Part shown: piece after piece, positions 1-9,792 of the stretch
How positions within the stretch are numbered: position 1 is the first letter of the stretch
Layout: each line of letters opens with the position of its first letter
Source of the DNA: Amyelois transitella
Lineage: Eukaryota; Arthropoda; Insecta; Lepidoptera; Pyralidae
Direction of reading: 5' to 3'
Assembly (NCBI RefSeq): GCF_032362555.1
Contig: NC_083505.1
Location: forward strand, 10,593,501 to 10,657,500
DNA length: 64,000 nucleotides
Made by a program: the position numbers and the translations under genes
Notes under the pieces: generated by a model
What the model was told of the DNA's origin: nothing
What the model saw: only the letters and a program-made list of their open reading frames with translations
Databases searched by the model: none

Positions 1-90
1 TGTCGATAGTATCGGTACCATCGATAGATATTATAAATGTTTGCAGGGGGTCATCTATCGATATTCAATCTATCGATATTTCGGCAACAC
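1..90. promoter_or_regulatory. Cluster of DRE-like TATCGATA motifs
   Basis: Two perfect TATCGATA octamers lie at 56-63 and 71-78, with a near match (CATCGATA) at 19-26 and TCGATAG at 3-9. TATCGATA is the DREF-binding DRE of insect housekeeping promoters. The cluster could belong to a promoter of a gene left of the window, cut off by the edge and followed closely by the mariner element. Single octamers also occur at 8956, 60864 and 63501, so one copy alone means little; the clustering is the signal. Confidence 0.3.
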
Positions 91-184
91 GAGTAAAATA
101 CAATGGTCTTGTTCGCGATCGCCCACTGCCATTTGTTCGTTTCATGGTGCACAAATATTTAGCTCATCGACAGACCGAGATGTA

Positions 185-1507
185 TATTCAGTCAGAAAAG
201 TATCGGGAATGGATTATTTATTTATGGTTCCAAATTCAAATTTTTGTTTTTTTTGTTGTTGTTAGATTGGCACAACTGTTTTCCATTTTGGCGCGGAGTT
301 TGAGTTGCATCTGTTGTTTACATTAAATACAGTGCTATTTTTAGTTATATCATATCTAGTGTGTATTGCTAATTTCATAATGGATAAAAACATCGAACAA
401 AGAGTTTGTCTTAAATTTTGCATTGCCAATGGAATATCGTGTTCGGAGTCACTGAAAATGTTACAGAAGGCTTACGGTGAATCGACTTTATCAAAAACTC
501 GTGCTTATGAGTGGTACAAAGCGTTCAAAAGCGGTCGAGATGTGATGGAAGATTTGCCTCGCTCTGGTAGGCCATCAACGTCCGCAACTGAAGTTAACAT
601 CGCAAAAGTGAAGGAAATAGTGACTGAAAATCCTCATTCAACTTTGAGAGAGATAGCCACCGAACTTTCTGTATCTCACGAGTCGATCCGTACCATTTTA
701 ACTAATAATTTGGGTATGAAACATGTTGCCGCTCGGCTAGTCCCAAAAGACCTGAATTTTTTTCAAAAACTCAATCGCATGAGAGTCGCTGAGGACATGC
801 TAGAACGAGTCAATTCCGACCCAACATTCATGAAACGCATTGTTACTGGTGACGAGACGTGGGTTTACGAGTTTGACATGCAAACTAGTCAACAAGCTTC
901 GGAGTGGCGCCTTCCAACTGAACCGAAACCAAAAAAACCACGCCAAAGTCGTTCAAAAGTCAAAGTCATGTTGACTGTTTTCTTTGACTATCGCGGTGTT
1001 GTGCACTCGGAATTCTTGCCGGAAGGTCAAACGGTAAATAAGGAATATTATTTGAGTGTTATGCGGCGTTTAAGAGAGCAAATCCGACGAAAAAGGCCAG
1101 ATTTGTGGAAAGAAAATTCTTGGATTTTGCACCATGATAATGCACCTTCGCACAAGGCCATCATTGTGAACGAATTTTTAACCAAACACTCAACAAATAC
1201 CATCGAGCAACCACCATATTCACCAGATATGGCTCCAGCCGACTTTTTTCTTTTTCCTAAACTCAAATTACCACTTCGTGGCACCCGTTTTCAATCGGTA
1301 GAAGACATAAAAGAGAATTCGCGGCGAGAACTGACCTCAATTCCGGAAACAGCGTTTAAAAAATGTTTTGATGATTGAATTATTCGTTGGCGTAAGTGTA
1401 TCGTTTCTAAAGGAGCATATTTTGAAGGTGATAAAATAAATTTGGATGAATAACAAACAGTTTGTGTATTATTGATCTTTTCCTGCTACTTTCTTGACAG
1501 AGTAGTA
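185..1507 (+). mobile_element. Mariner element with terminal inverted repeats
   Basis: The transposase gene at 380-1453 is flanked by matching inverted ends. The left end at 191-218 starts GTCAGAAAAGTATCGGGAA, and the right end at 1471-1498, read on the other strand, starts GTCAAGAAAGTAGCAGGAA. TA dinucleotides flank both ends, as expected for mariner insertion, but the exact outer boundaries are uncertain by a few bases. Length of about 1.3 kb is usual for mariner. The near-intact coding region and recognisable ends suggest a fairly young copy. Confidence 0.85.
380..1453 (+). pseudogene. Mariner transposase with one premature stop
   Basis: This is a Tc1/mariner-superfamily transposase that would cut and paste the surrounding element. 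The N-terminal half has helix-turn-helix DNA-binding segments (KTRAYEWYKAFKSGR, DLPRSGRPSTS). The catalytic half carries TGDETWVYEFD (first Asp), HHDNAPSH (second Asp) and YSPDMAPADFF (third Asp), with 34 residues between the second and third Asp, the mariner D,D34D signature. The start at 380 (MDKNIEQR) is preferred to an upstream ATG at 305 because it fits the family N-terminus. Codon 333 (1376-1378) is TGA where the family has Trp; the frame then stays open for 24 more codons to TAA at 1451-1453. The broken product is 332 residues against 357 for the full frame. The catalytic core is intact, so partial activity cannot be excluded. Confidence 0.9.
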
Positions 1508-4295
1508 TATCGTCTGTCGGCAATGTTTTTATTAGTTTTTTTGATCTTTGAATAAAATTTTTCTTGTTCACTTATTTCTAAGAAAATACTTATCGTAACT
1601 TAAATTCGTACCTAAGTGTTTCGGTTTAAATATGTGTTTTTGCGAAAAGTTTATTTAGTTCCCATAATTGAGAATTAAATTCAGTTAACCAGGTACTTCA
1701 GAGTATAATAATCAACAAAAGACAACACCACATAATACTTAATGATTCTTAGTATTCACAATTGCACATAAGTATTAGGTACCTACTCATATATACCACA
1801 AGGCATGTGTGTGGTCCGTGTAACTACGTATTAGAAGTATTAGAGTAGTATTTATGAATTTAAACACGATACATCGTGAAGTTTCATTTTTTATATAATT
1901 CGCTCATATAATATTGTTTATATTGCGTGATATTCGGTCATGCCGTCTTGTTTTGTTTATTTTGGGTGCGCGTGAGTTGGTACCTTGTATGCACAGGAAA
2001 AAATTCAAATAGGTATTTAATTTAATTATTTTTCCGGCACATGATCTCTACTTATAACTAAGTAACTGCTAAACAGAAGATTTGCTTCAGTATCTGAAAG
2101 TTGGTCCAACTTTTATCTTCACGGTAGTTAGCCACGCTCGTTTGAAATGCTGATTTGGTTTCCCAAAATAGTAATACTTATAAACACATAATTAATTTGG
2201 AGTTATTTTCGGTAATTTGCGAATTTATTTGTTAGCTTAGCAAGTGTTTACTTTTTTATATCAAATGTAACCTGTGTTGCGTGGGCTTTAAATGCCACTG
2301 CTGTCCTTATTCATGATTTATACATGAAAGCGCTGTCTCATAACTCATTCTATAGTTTATGATTATCATCGCTAGTTTGCAAATCATGGGCAAACCCCAC
2401 TGCTGCATAGCAGACGAGCAGCGAGCCACGCCGGCTTGCATCTTGGATGCAATTTAGTGCTAGCAATGTTAGTATGGCGGTCTAACTGTACACTTTCTCT
2501 CATATTGTGTTTGCAACTATAGAAATGTAATGTCGGTTCACAACTGGTTTATTATAATTCATACTATTATGTTCGTTTGTGGTTAACTTTCAAAAGGGTC
2601 GTGTACATAGGAATATTATACCTCTTTCTAGGATACGATGAGAGACAAATAAAGGACAAAATAATTAACAATCTATAACTCAGATTGTTAGTAACACCTA
2701 AACCTTAAAAAAGATCATAACCAACTAGGATTATGTCAGACATATCATTAAAAAATAAGGCCCATTGAGAACCACTTCCGTTTTTGAAGTCGGTTAAAAT
2801 ATGTCAGTTACATTCTGCGCTTAAACGACATTGAGCTTTGAAGGCACTTTTATTTTTTATAAAAACTAATAAAACGGAAGCACATATTTCCAACACTATG
2901 TTTTAAAATAAATTACAAGTGCGAGCGAAAAATGAATTGAAAGTACCTAAATAAACGTGAAATTTACTTAAATTGTGGTTTCCGCAATTTCCAAGTAAGT
3001 AACTTCATAATGTATGGAAGCTTACAAAGGTGAGAAAATTACGATTTAGCACTTGAACTTTCACATGACCCCTCAAATGACCAAACGATGTTTTTGTTTT
3101 ATCCCAACTTACACATTCCCATACTTTGCAGTGATCCGAAATAAGTTTGGGACTATAAATTAAGTTATGCGCAGAGCTTTATGTTAGCTTTTATTAATGG
3201 CTTCATATCCGTGGGAATTTAGTTTTAATTCCGATAAAATAAGGCGCACCTCTTCAACATGTACCTAATTGAATAGACAGGTAAAAGTACTTGATAATTA
3301 CCGTAAAATAATTGAAACTGGAATCGGATGATAAAATTAATTTCACCTACAAATCGGAATGCGTGAAAATAGATTAAATCTATCGGCCACATTTGCTGAT
3401 AAAATTGATAGACCTGATAGATTCTGAGCGAGACAGTTGAGTACATAATTTCGAAACCGAATCTGTTAATAAGCTAGAGTAATAATCGATCATCATGCGA
3501 AAGCGAGATTGCCTTTAAAAATTACAGACGACGGTCTGTAATGATAATGTGTCGTCTTGCGTGATAGGTCATTGCGATTTGTTGACGCGCCGTGTGCGTG
3601 CGCACGATCGAGATCATTTCATTTGATTTAATGTTCTATGGTGGTTGGTGTATAATCTGTGACATGAATATTTGCAATGCCGATATTAGTCGAACAAATA
3701 AGGTTTGCATGTTGTCATAAAAAATAATCAAATAACGGAATGAGATGTGATGTGAGAGGTAGTTGCGGAGAGGAACACTGTCACGACAGTGAATAAGAAA
3801 AAATTTAATAAAAGCTTTAAAAAAATAACAGCAGTTAATAATTATCACATTGATTGTAGATCTACTTACACTAATTAACATTACTTATGTTTTTAAAAAA
3901 GTATATTTTAATTATTTTTGCTATTTATATCATACGTAAGTATGCCTTGGGCAATGAAATATTACATGTAAGTAACCGTAAGACATTTTCTAATTTTCAC
4001 TTCATCGGATGAGTGATATCCGATTAAAACTATTTTTGCAGTTATCATGTATCGTAAACAATTTTAAGACTAAAATCTTGCAACAAAACTTACAGAAGAG
4101 AAAATGTGCTCTACAGATTTAAAACATAGGCATATTATTACTGGGCAAGTAAGAATACATTTATGTGAAGGGTTTAGCTTTTATTAAAATAAAAATATAA
4201 TTGGTATGTTCTTATTTACTTTGGTATGATATCAGCAATATTATTAAATAGATTTGATTATACATGAGTATTTTAATTTTCTATAAGATACTCAC
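1508..4295. other. AT-rich non-coding stretch
   Basis: No exon, RNA gene or clear repeat could be supported here on either strand. Short open frames on the minus strand at 3225-3446 and 3636-3881 are AT-rich and lack protein-like composition. If the candidate villin-like gene is real, this would be part of its intron 2. Confidence 0.5.
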
Positions 4296-4385
4296 CGCTA
4301 CTCTCCACACAAGAAAAGCAGTATGGTCCTTCGGCACGGTGCGGAAGACAGCGTCCGCGGCGCGTGCGCACCCGCCATCTTCTTC
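4296..4385 (-). CDS. Candidate internal exon, villin/gelsolin-like gene
   Basis: On the minus strand a 90-base segment is bounded by a good acceptor (ttttactgttaatag) and a strong donor (GCG|GTGAGT). It is open in phase 0 at both ends and encodes 30 residues, including AVFRTVPKDHTAFLVWRVA. That resembles the start of the first gelsolin repeat in villin, quail and gelsolin proteins, where a conserved Phe and a Trp-Arg pair have similar spacing. It is much richer in GC than its surroundings. The next exon downstream was not found within 4.2 kb, so the gene would continue past the left edge. The family assignment rests on about 19 residues and is tentative; the splice signals and open phase are seen directly. 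Confidence 0.42.
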
Positions 4386-5019
4386 CTATTAACAGTAAAA
4401 GAACATCTCAAAGAAGATACTAGTAGTTTGTTGAAATGAATACCTCATCGTTTAGCTAGATGAAGATAATATCTTCGAAAAAATGAGGAGATAGGTAAAC
4501 CTTAGTACAGTCAGTACCTATTATTTTAACACTTGGATGAATCGTAAAAGGCAGTGAAGTGTTCTGTGTGGCCCACAGCACTATGTGAGTCTAATGAATG
4601 TGTATCTATTCTATATGACTAGTAGCTAGTAAGTAGCTAAACAAATGGACCGATTACATTGTCGTTTTGTCGAGAAAATGGCCTTTCGGGATAACTTAAA
4701 CAGATTGATCAACTAAGAAAATGTTCTTATTTATTTCGGGTCAGAATATCTGTCAAATATTATTTGTACCTAGTTGTTCATATTACGGTCATATAGGTAC
4801 TACAGTTTGTGGGTGATAAAAAGGCTCATTAAAAAACAACCTTATTTTGGCCAAACCCTTCATTTGTAGGGCAGACTTGGGCGCGTCTCAAGGTTGGGAC
4901 CTGAACCAGTTAATCGAATGACTAGCATAATAAACGGAGTGGTCGTGATTGTGGAGTCTCCACAATGGGCTGGGAGCGGCTAGCGGGTGGTGTGTGGAGA
5001 TTATGACAACATTATATTT

Positions 5020-5105
5020 TGAAGAATAGAATAGATTTATTTTCAATATTGGATACAGGGTATCACTTATTGATGTCACGAATTGACTTCGAATCCACTA
5101 CGATC
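5020..5105 (+). repeat. Dispersed repeat family, copy 1
   Basis: It shares the core GGTATCACTTATTGATGTCAC and the flanking TAGATTTATTTTCAA with copies at 49258-49350 (same strand) and 59225-59330 (opposite strand). The three differ by scattered substitutions, as expected for old copies of one mobile element. I do not recognise the family with certainty; it could be a LINE or SINE 3' tail. Confidence 0.6.
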
Positions 5106-5876
5106 GTCTTTAAAATCTTAGGGCGAATCAATTAGATTTAATAAAATAATATTATTGCAGTAGATGAAGTTCTTTAGGGTCTATGGGTAAGATTCAATTT
5201 CGCCCCTCATTGTTTTTCCTGCATTACGTTATTTTGAATCAGGAAATGTTGAAGTAATACGAGTATTTTAACTTAGGTAGGTACTTTTGACGATTTAATA
5301 TTTATTAGGGTTTAAGGTCTGAATATGTTTAAGATGACGTTTGAGATATTCAATAATAACTTTATTTATTTCGAATTAAAGATTATTCGTAACTGTAAAA
5401 CCGAGAGATAGCTTAATATACATATATCTCATTTTTATCAAAAACCAACTGAGAATGCTAACTTTGGCTTTAAAGCTTAGCTTTCTTTAAAGCAAGACAG
5501 CTTAATACTGGTAAGTGTACTTTTACCTACATACTATAAAAAGATTTACAGCTGGCTGGTACCTATATAAGTAAATACCAATTTGCCTTGGGTGGGAAAT
5601 CTGATTATATAATTTATATTTAAACAAATCTTGAGGTAGTTAACAAAGATTAATTAGAAAGATTAGGACTCGAGTCTTTTTATGACAGGCATACCTAACA
5701 CCACAAAAGTTTACTTTCACTAATTACAATAGATACAAATCGTTTGAAAGAACATGAGGGTACATGATACGAATCGCAAATAAACAAAAACATAAACAAC
5801 AGCAATTAACTTAACGAATGTGACCACATATTATCCGAACACTTTCAATCACTGTTTGTATACAAAAGCACGTTAC

Positions 5877-5906
5877 TTGGTCAGCTCCTAACTCGAGGAT
5901 GTGCAT
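5877..5906 (-). CDS. Candidate first coding exon of the villin-like gene
   Basis: ATG at 5906-5904 opens ten codons (MHILELGADQ) ending at a donor (CAA|GTAACG) in phase 0, which would join in frame to the 4296-4385 exon. Upstream, to about 6250, the DNA is GC-richer than its surroundings and includes initiator-like TCAGT at 6014-6022, compatible with a 5' untranslated exon and promoter. The donor is only moderate, and nothing but phase and position links the two exons, so this is a weak inference. Confidence 0.3.
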
Positions 5907-6260
5907 ATCTGTGGTCGCAGGGGCTGTGGCCGCCTGTGGTGCGTCGGTATCTTGGCGCGACTGCAAGAAATAACCAACGTCTTGGGACGACCGCGACGCC
6001 CATATACTTCGCACTGACTGAATCGGTAACTTTGTAGTGTACGTATGAGGTATGGTCTGACAGTCGGCCGGCGGCGGCGGAACGTTGAGAAAAAAGAAAA
6101 TTGTTTCACGGTTCTTGCGCTTACAAATTTTAATAAGACGGAGACGAATAAATTATTTCTCGCGAAAGTCTAGGCGGTGTCCGATCTACTCCGATTGATA
6201 GTTGGCGACGGGTATCGCATTTTCATCTCGCACCAGATCGATTGCGACTGCTTAATTGGA
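5907..6260 (-). promoter_or_regulatory. GC-richer promoter-like island
   Basis: A GC-richer island in AT-rich DNA holds a run of CGG triplets (about 6067-6080), a CAGTCAGT initiator-like motif (6013-6022) and no convincing protein frame. It lies just upstream of the candidate ATG at 5906 on the minus strand. The open frames crossing it (5811-6014, 5888-6109) use non-ATG or low-complexity starts and were not accepted as genes. Confidence 0.3.
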
Positions 6261-7010
6261 ACTTAATAAATAATTAGTTGTTCCAATAAGCTTTAATTAA
6301 TAAGTCTGTCTCATACGTCTTTTGGGCAAATGAAGTACCTATATTAGACGCCTTTCGTTACAAAAGTTGGATCGACTAAGTAATTTATAATATCTTTGTA
6401 CTCTGTAAAATTTGTAATGATCATCTTCGTATCAACATAAACCAAAAAAAGCACAACACATGAATTAAAATTTAAATAACGTTCAGAATGTAAGATGCAC
6501 CTGATATTCGTCCATCGACTTTCACAAGCGGAGCCGCCAGCTAGTTTGGACCGAAGCGCAGGACTGTGGGACCATCCACTATTTCGCTAGGTCTCCTACG
6601 CAGGATGCACGGTCGAACGATCTCTTTGTTACATTTGGCATTATTGCCACGTTCACTTTCGTTTGTCATTTGGACACGCGTATGTTATGTCCGTAAACAT
6701 GAGCGTGGCCGTGAGCCTCATTCGATACAGGGTGCAAAGCCTGTATGTTCTATAGTACTGAAGACTTGGCACTCAGTTACGATAAGGTATGTGATAATTT
6801 GATTTTTAGCTAGAAAAAGTTGTATGTAACGTATCATTAAGAAATTTGGTAATTTTTAAATTTTATTTATAAATATTTATAAAGATTTAAATAAAAACGT
6901 AAGGTTTAATACAATACATATCATAAAACTGTCAAATATTTTCTCTGTAGGAACATTCAGTACCTATATAAAAAAAAATATTACGTTTACCTAACCGAAC
7001 ACGAATTTAA
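6260..7010. other. Intergenic sequence, no supported gene
   Basis: Mostly AT-rich. A denser patch at 6500-6790 ends with a donor-like AAG|GTATGT at 6785-6793 on the plus strand, which could mark an untranslated exon. Its frame (MGPSTISLGLLRRM...) does not resemble any family I know. The segment ending GCGGAGCCGCCAGCTAGT near 6530-6546 matches the end of a dispersed repeat seen again near 7660 and 60530. Confidence 0.3.
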
Positions 7011-7019
7011 AAAATAAAG

Positions 7020-7675
7020 GTTTTCTGTTTGTTTGTACAAGCTAATCTCCGGAACTACTAAACGGATTTAAATGAACCTACTTTTGTTGTAAAGCTCTTG
7101 CTTGGCTTGGCCAACATATAGGTATGTTTAACTCTATAGAGTATAATTTATTTTAGAAATTGGAACAGCTGAAGTCGAACCTAAACAGCTCAGCTAAATT
7201 AAAGGAAATATCGAAAAGACGTCTAATCAAAAGTGGTCCACCCTGATGAGCATTATCTGTTAGCGTATAAAATCGAAGATCTGGAACACCTGATGCAGAG
7301 AATCATTAAAGACAAGCTAAACTATCCGAAATATGGAAAAGACGTCTTAACAAAAATCGTTCAACCTGATGAGCATTTTCTGTTGGCGTGTGATTCCCGG
7401 CATCAATAGAAAAAAGAATAGGACCACTCCATCTCTTTCCCATGGATGTCGTAAAAGGCGACTAAGGGAAAGGCCTATAAACTGCTATCTCTTTATATGA
7501 ATCTCAATTCTATCAGTAAGCCTATTTGGCTAAACGTGGCCTTTCAGTAGGTAAGACTATATACCCTATGTTATACCAAGTTTCGTTGAAATTTATTTTG
7601 GTGAATTTGAATAAACCTTAACCTTCGTATTTCCAATAACACGCAAACGGAGTTGCGGGCAACAGCTAGTAATAT
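7020..7675 (+). repeat. Lepidopteran interspersed repeats, composite
   Basis: It starts with TCTGTTTGTTTGTACAAGC followed by a 'ccggaactactaaacggattt' segment and ends with GTTGCGGGCAACAGCTAGT, both typical borders of a very common lepidopteran non-autonomous element. Inside, at about 7411-7560, sits a copy of the 'aataggaccactccatctc' repeat, whose better copy is at 58498-58712. The internal AAAAGACGTCTAA phrase occurs twice (about 7213 and 7338), so the insert is itself partly duplicated. Confidence 0.6.
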
Positions 7676-7679
7676 GTAA

Positions 7680-8670
7680 CCCTCCTTATAATCCCCATCT
7701 ATTTATTAAGTAAGGAATTCTAAATATGCATGTTGTATTCAATGCAAACTAAGTTTAGCTTTCACTACAGGTTAGCGAGTGACAGAGGTTAAATATTATA
7801 AAAATATTACTACGTTATAAATTATTGCGTATTTATATTTTGCTATATGGATCCCAGCTTTAAGAGGATCACCCCATTTATTATGTCGTAAGAGGTACCT
7901 AACTCACCACTTAACACTCTCTCCAGGAAGATGCAACCGAGCTAATGTCAAAAGTTTTCCAAATCTAGAGTTTTGAACAGGTTTAGATACCTAAAATCGT
8001 TTAATATCTCACAATTGGCGCCTCACTTTTTGTTGTCAAACTCAGTAATTTTAGACAGTTTTTAGTGCGACCTAGATCAAATACCGTTAAAGTCTCTTGG
8101 CCTAGCCACGATAATGAGAACTTATGCGCAATCTGCTTCATTCGACACGGTCAAGTGTAACAGTCCTTATAAGTTTGTTTTCACTTTAGAGGCGTATTTA
8201 TAAGCTAAGTAAGATTACCTAGAGTTAAATATTCTAGGATTGTGGGAACAGGCGTACCAGGTTTCTCTCCAAACGTTGACGACGAAAGTTTGGACGAAAT
8301 TTAGGCGTTTTATTTTAGGCAACATTTCTACGCCACAAGTCACAACAATAAAAAATAAATCACACGACGCTATCAACCAAAAAACCTTAATAGCGCAACG
8401 CAAGCAAAAATTTCACGGATTGGAGCATATATACAACCTCCGACACAACATCGTAGGAGCCGCGGTTCCCCAGGCATAACACCTAGCCCGGCGGAAGATC
8501 TTCCCTTTGGTGGCGGTCGAGCCCGAATCATCGCTCCCGTTACATTATTTATAATTAAATGGATACTCGAAGTATTTCACAAACATTCAGCTTGCGTGCT
8601 TAGAGAAACTATATCGAAGCACTTAAAGCTTACATAAAGAAGCACACTGACAAATCAGTGCTAAACGTTT
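7680..8670. other. Intergenic sequence, no supported gene
   Basis: No exon could be supported. Overlapping open frames on both strands at about 8215-8480 code for unrelated-looking peptides and are probably chance. A GC-richer patch at 8450-8540 is unexplained. Confidence 0.4.
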
Positions 8671-8674
8671 GATC

Positions 8675-8850
8675 ATACATAGAATCACGTCTTTATCCCT
8701 TATGGGGTAGACAGAGCCAACAATCTCGAAAAGACTCAAAGTTCACGTTCAGCCGTATGGCGATGATAGAATTGAGAATAAAACAGGTTGCTAGCCCATC
8801 GCATCCCAAGTTTATTAGCCTGGCGTCTATTCCATAGATACATGTTTAAT
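8675..8850 (-). repeat. Copy of the aataggaccactccatctc repeat
   Basis: Reverse-orientation copy. Segments such as GGGGTAGACAGAGCCAACA, CTCGAAAAGACT and GCTAGCCCATCGCATCCCAA are the complement of the 3' half of the repeat at 58498-58712. It is diverged and lacks the 5' half. Confidence 0.65.
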
Positions 8851-8955
8851 CCAGATTTTTTGATCTTTTCCATTTGTTTTCTCGATAAATACATCGATTT
8901 TAAACGCGCAATTCACTTTTGCCGTTATATATTAATAGAGATTTTTCATTAAGAG

Positions 8956-8963
8956 TATCGATA
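8956..8963. promoter_or_regulatory. DRE motif upstream of the 162-residue gene
   Basis: A perfect TATCGATA lies 193 bases before the ATG at 9157. The position fits a DREF-type core promoter for the unknown gene, but the motif is short and could be chance. Confidence 0.3.
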
Positions 8964-9156
8964 TCCTGTTTTTAAAACCAGATTTCGTATAAAACCTTTT
9001 TAATTAAACAATAAAAAATATGTACTAAGAAAGATGTTGTCCTTTGACAGGTTAGACTTTCCGCAAAACATTGGTTGAAATGACGATGTCAACATTATTT
9101 TAAAATTCACGTTTTGTTTATTTGATTGATAAGGAAATTATATTTTAAAGGCAATA

Positions 9157-9645
9157 ATGTACACAGACGATAATTCCGACAAAGAGAGCGAATTCGAGGA
9201 GAGGAGTCCGGATGATAGTCCAAATATTACAAAAAAATCATTATCCACGGTTGGTTTTAGAAACAATACAGAGAACTTGATGGCTAGACCATTGGCGCTG
9301 CGGGCGACGCAATCGTTCACCGGCGCGGTGGAAGAGCTGCGGACATGCGGCAATTTCCAGAGGATGAATCTTTGTAACAGAATGAACGTGATATCGACGC
9401 CGAAGATAAGTGCGATATGCCCGTGCGGCTGCCTGCTGCGGCCGGCGCCGGCGGGCCCGTTCCGCACGCGCGAGCAGCGCACGCTGGCGCTGCACGTGGT
9501 GCCGCCCGAGGTGCTCGCCCACCACGGCTACTGCTTCGAGCCCAGCCAGATAGCCATGTTCTGGAAGAAAGACTGCAGGATGTTCCTTTGGAAAGGGAAA
9601 GCCAAAATGAAGAACGTAGTGGTCGCCGATCCCCGTAAAACCTAA
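9157..9645 (+). CDS. Unrecognised 162-residue protein, apparently single exon
   Basis: The frame encodes 162 residues: an acidic Ser/Asp/Glu-rich start (residues 1-25), a middle with many Arg and Cys (CPCGCLLRP near 88-96), and a basic C-terminus (FWKKDCRMFLWKGKAKMK). There is no signal peptide or membrane segment. Support for a real gene is the sharp rise in GC from about 9290 to 9570, the ATG after an AT-rich leader, and an AATAAA at 9730-9735 just after the stop. I recognise no domain; the clustered Cys residues are too few for a standard zinc finger. An upstream untranslated exon is possible, since TTTTAAAG at 9143-9150 could act as an acceptor. It faces the EF-Ts gene, with stop codons 147 bases apart. 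Confidence 0.65.
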   Translation: MYTDDNSDKESEFEERSPDDSPNITKKSLSTVGFRNNTENLMARPLALRATQSFTGAVEELRTCGNFQRMNLCNRMNVISTPKISAICPCGCLLRPAPAGPFRTREQRTLALHVVPPEVLAHHGYCFEPSQIAMFWKKDCRMFLWKGKAKMKNVVVADPRKT

Positions 9646-9711
9646 TTTTAAGCGGTGTTTATCATGTTATACATTATTTATATATAAAAACAACTAACGA
9701 TTATAAAGCAT

Positions 9712-9717
9712 TTTATT
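9712..9717 (-). terminator. Polyadenylation signal of EF-Ts
   Basis: TTTATT on the plus strand reads AATAAA on the minus strand, 76 bases beyond the EF-Ts stop codon. It lies inside the expected 3' untranslated region of the opposing gene. Confidence 0.5.
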
Positions 9718-9729
9718 GCTTAAATGCAA

Positions 9730-9735
9730 AATAAA
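9730..9735 (+). terminator. Polyadenylation signal of the 162-residue gene
   Basis: AATAAA 85 bases after the TAA stop of the plus-strand gene. It lies beyond the opposing gene's signal at 9712-9717, so the two transcripts should overlap by a few tens of bases. Confidence 0.5.
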
Positions 9736-9792
9736 TTACTAATACAATTTTAACACAACAATTCATAATTGTTTGATAAATCTTTCTTACTC

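Noticed and set aside
5811..6109. Two overlapping minus-strand frames of 67 and 73 codons
   Set aside because: One starts at GTG and both have low-complexity Arg/Ser-rich stretches. The area fits a 5' untranslated or promoter region better; only the ten-codon segment at 5877-5906 is kept as a candidate.
9241..9525. Minus-strand and other-frame ORFs over the 162-residue gene
   Set aside because: They are GC-driven shadows of the plus-strand frame, which alone has a sensible start, stop and polyadenylation signal.
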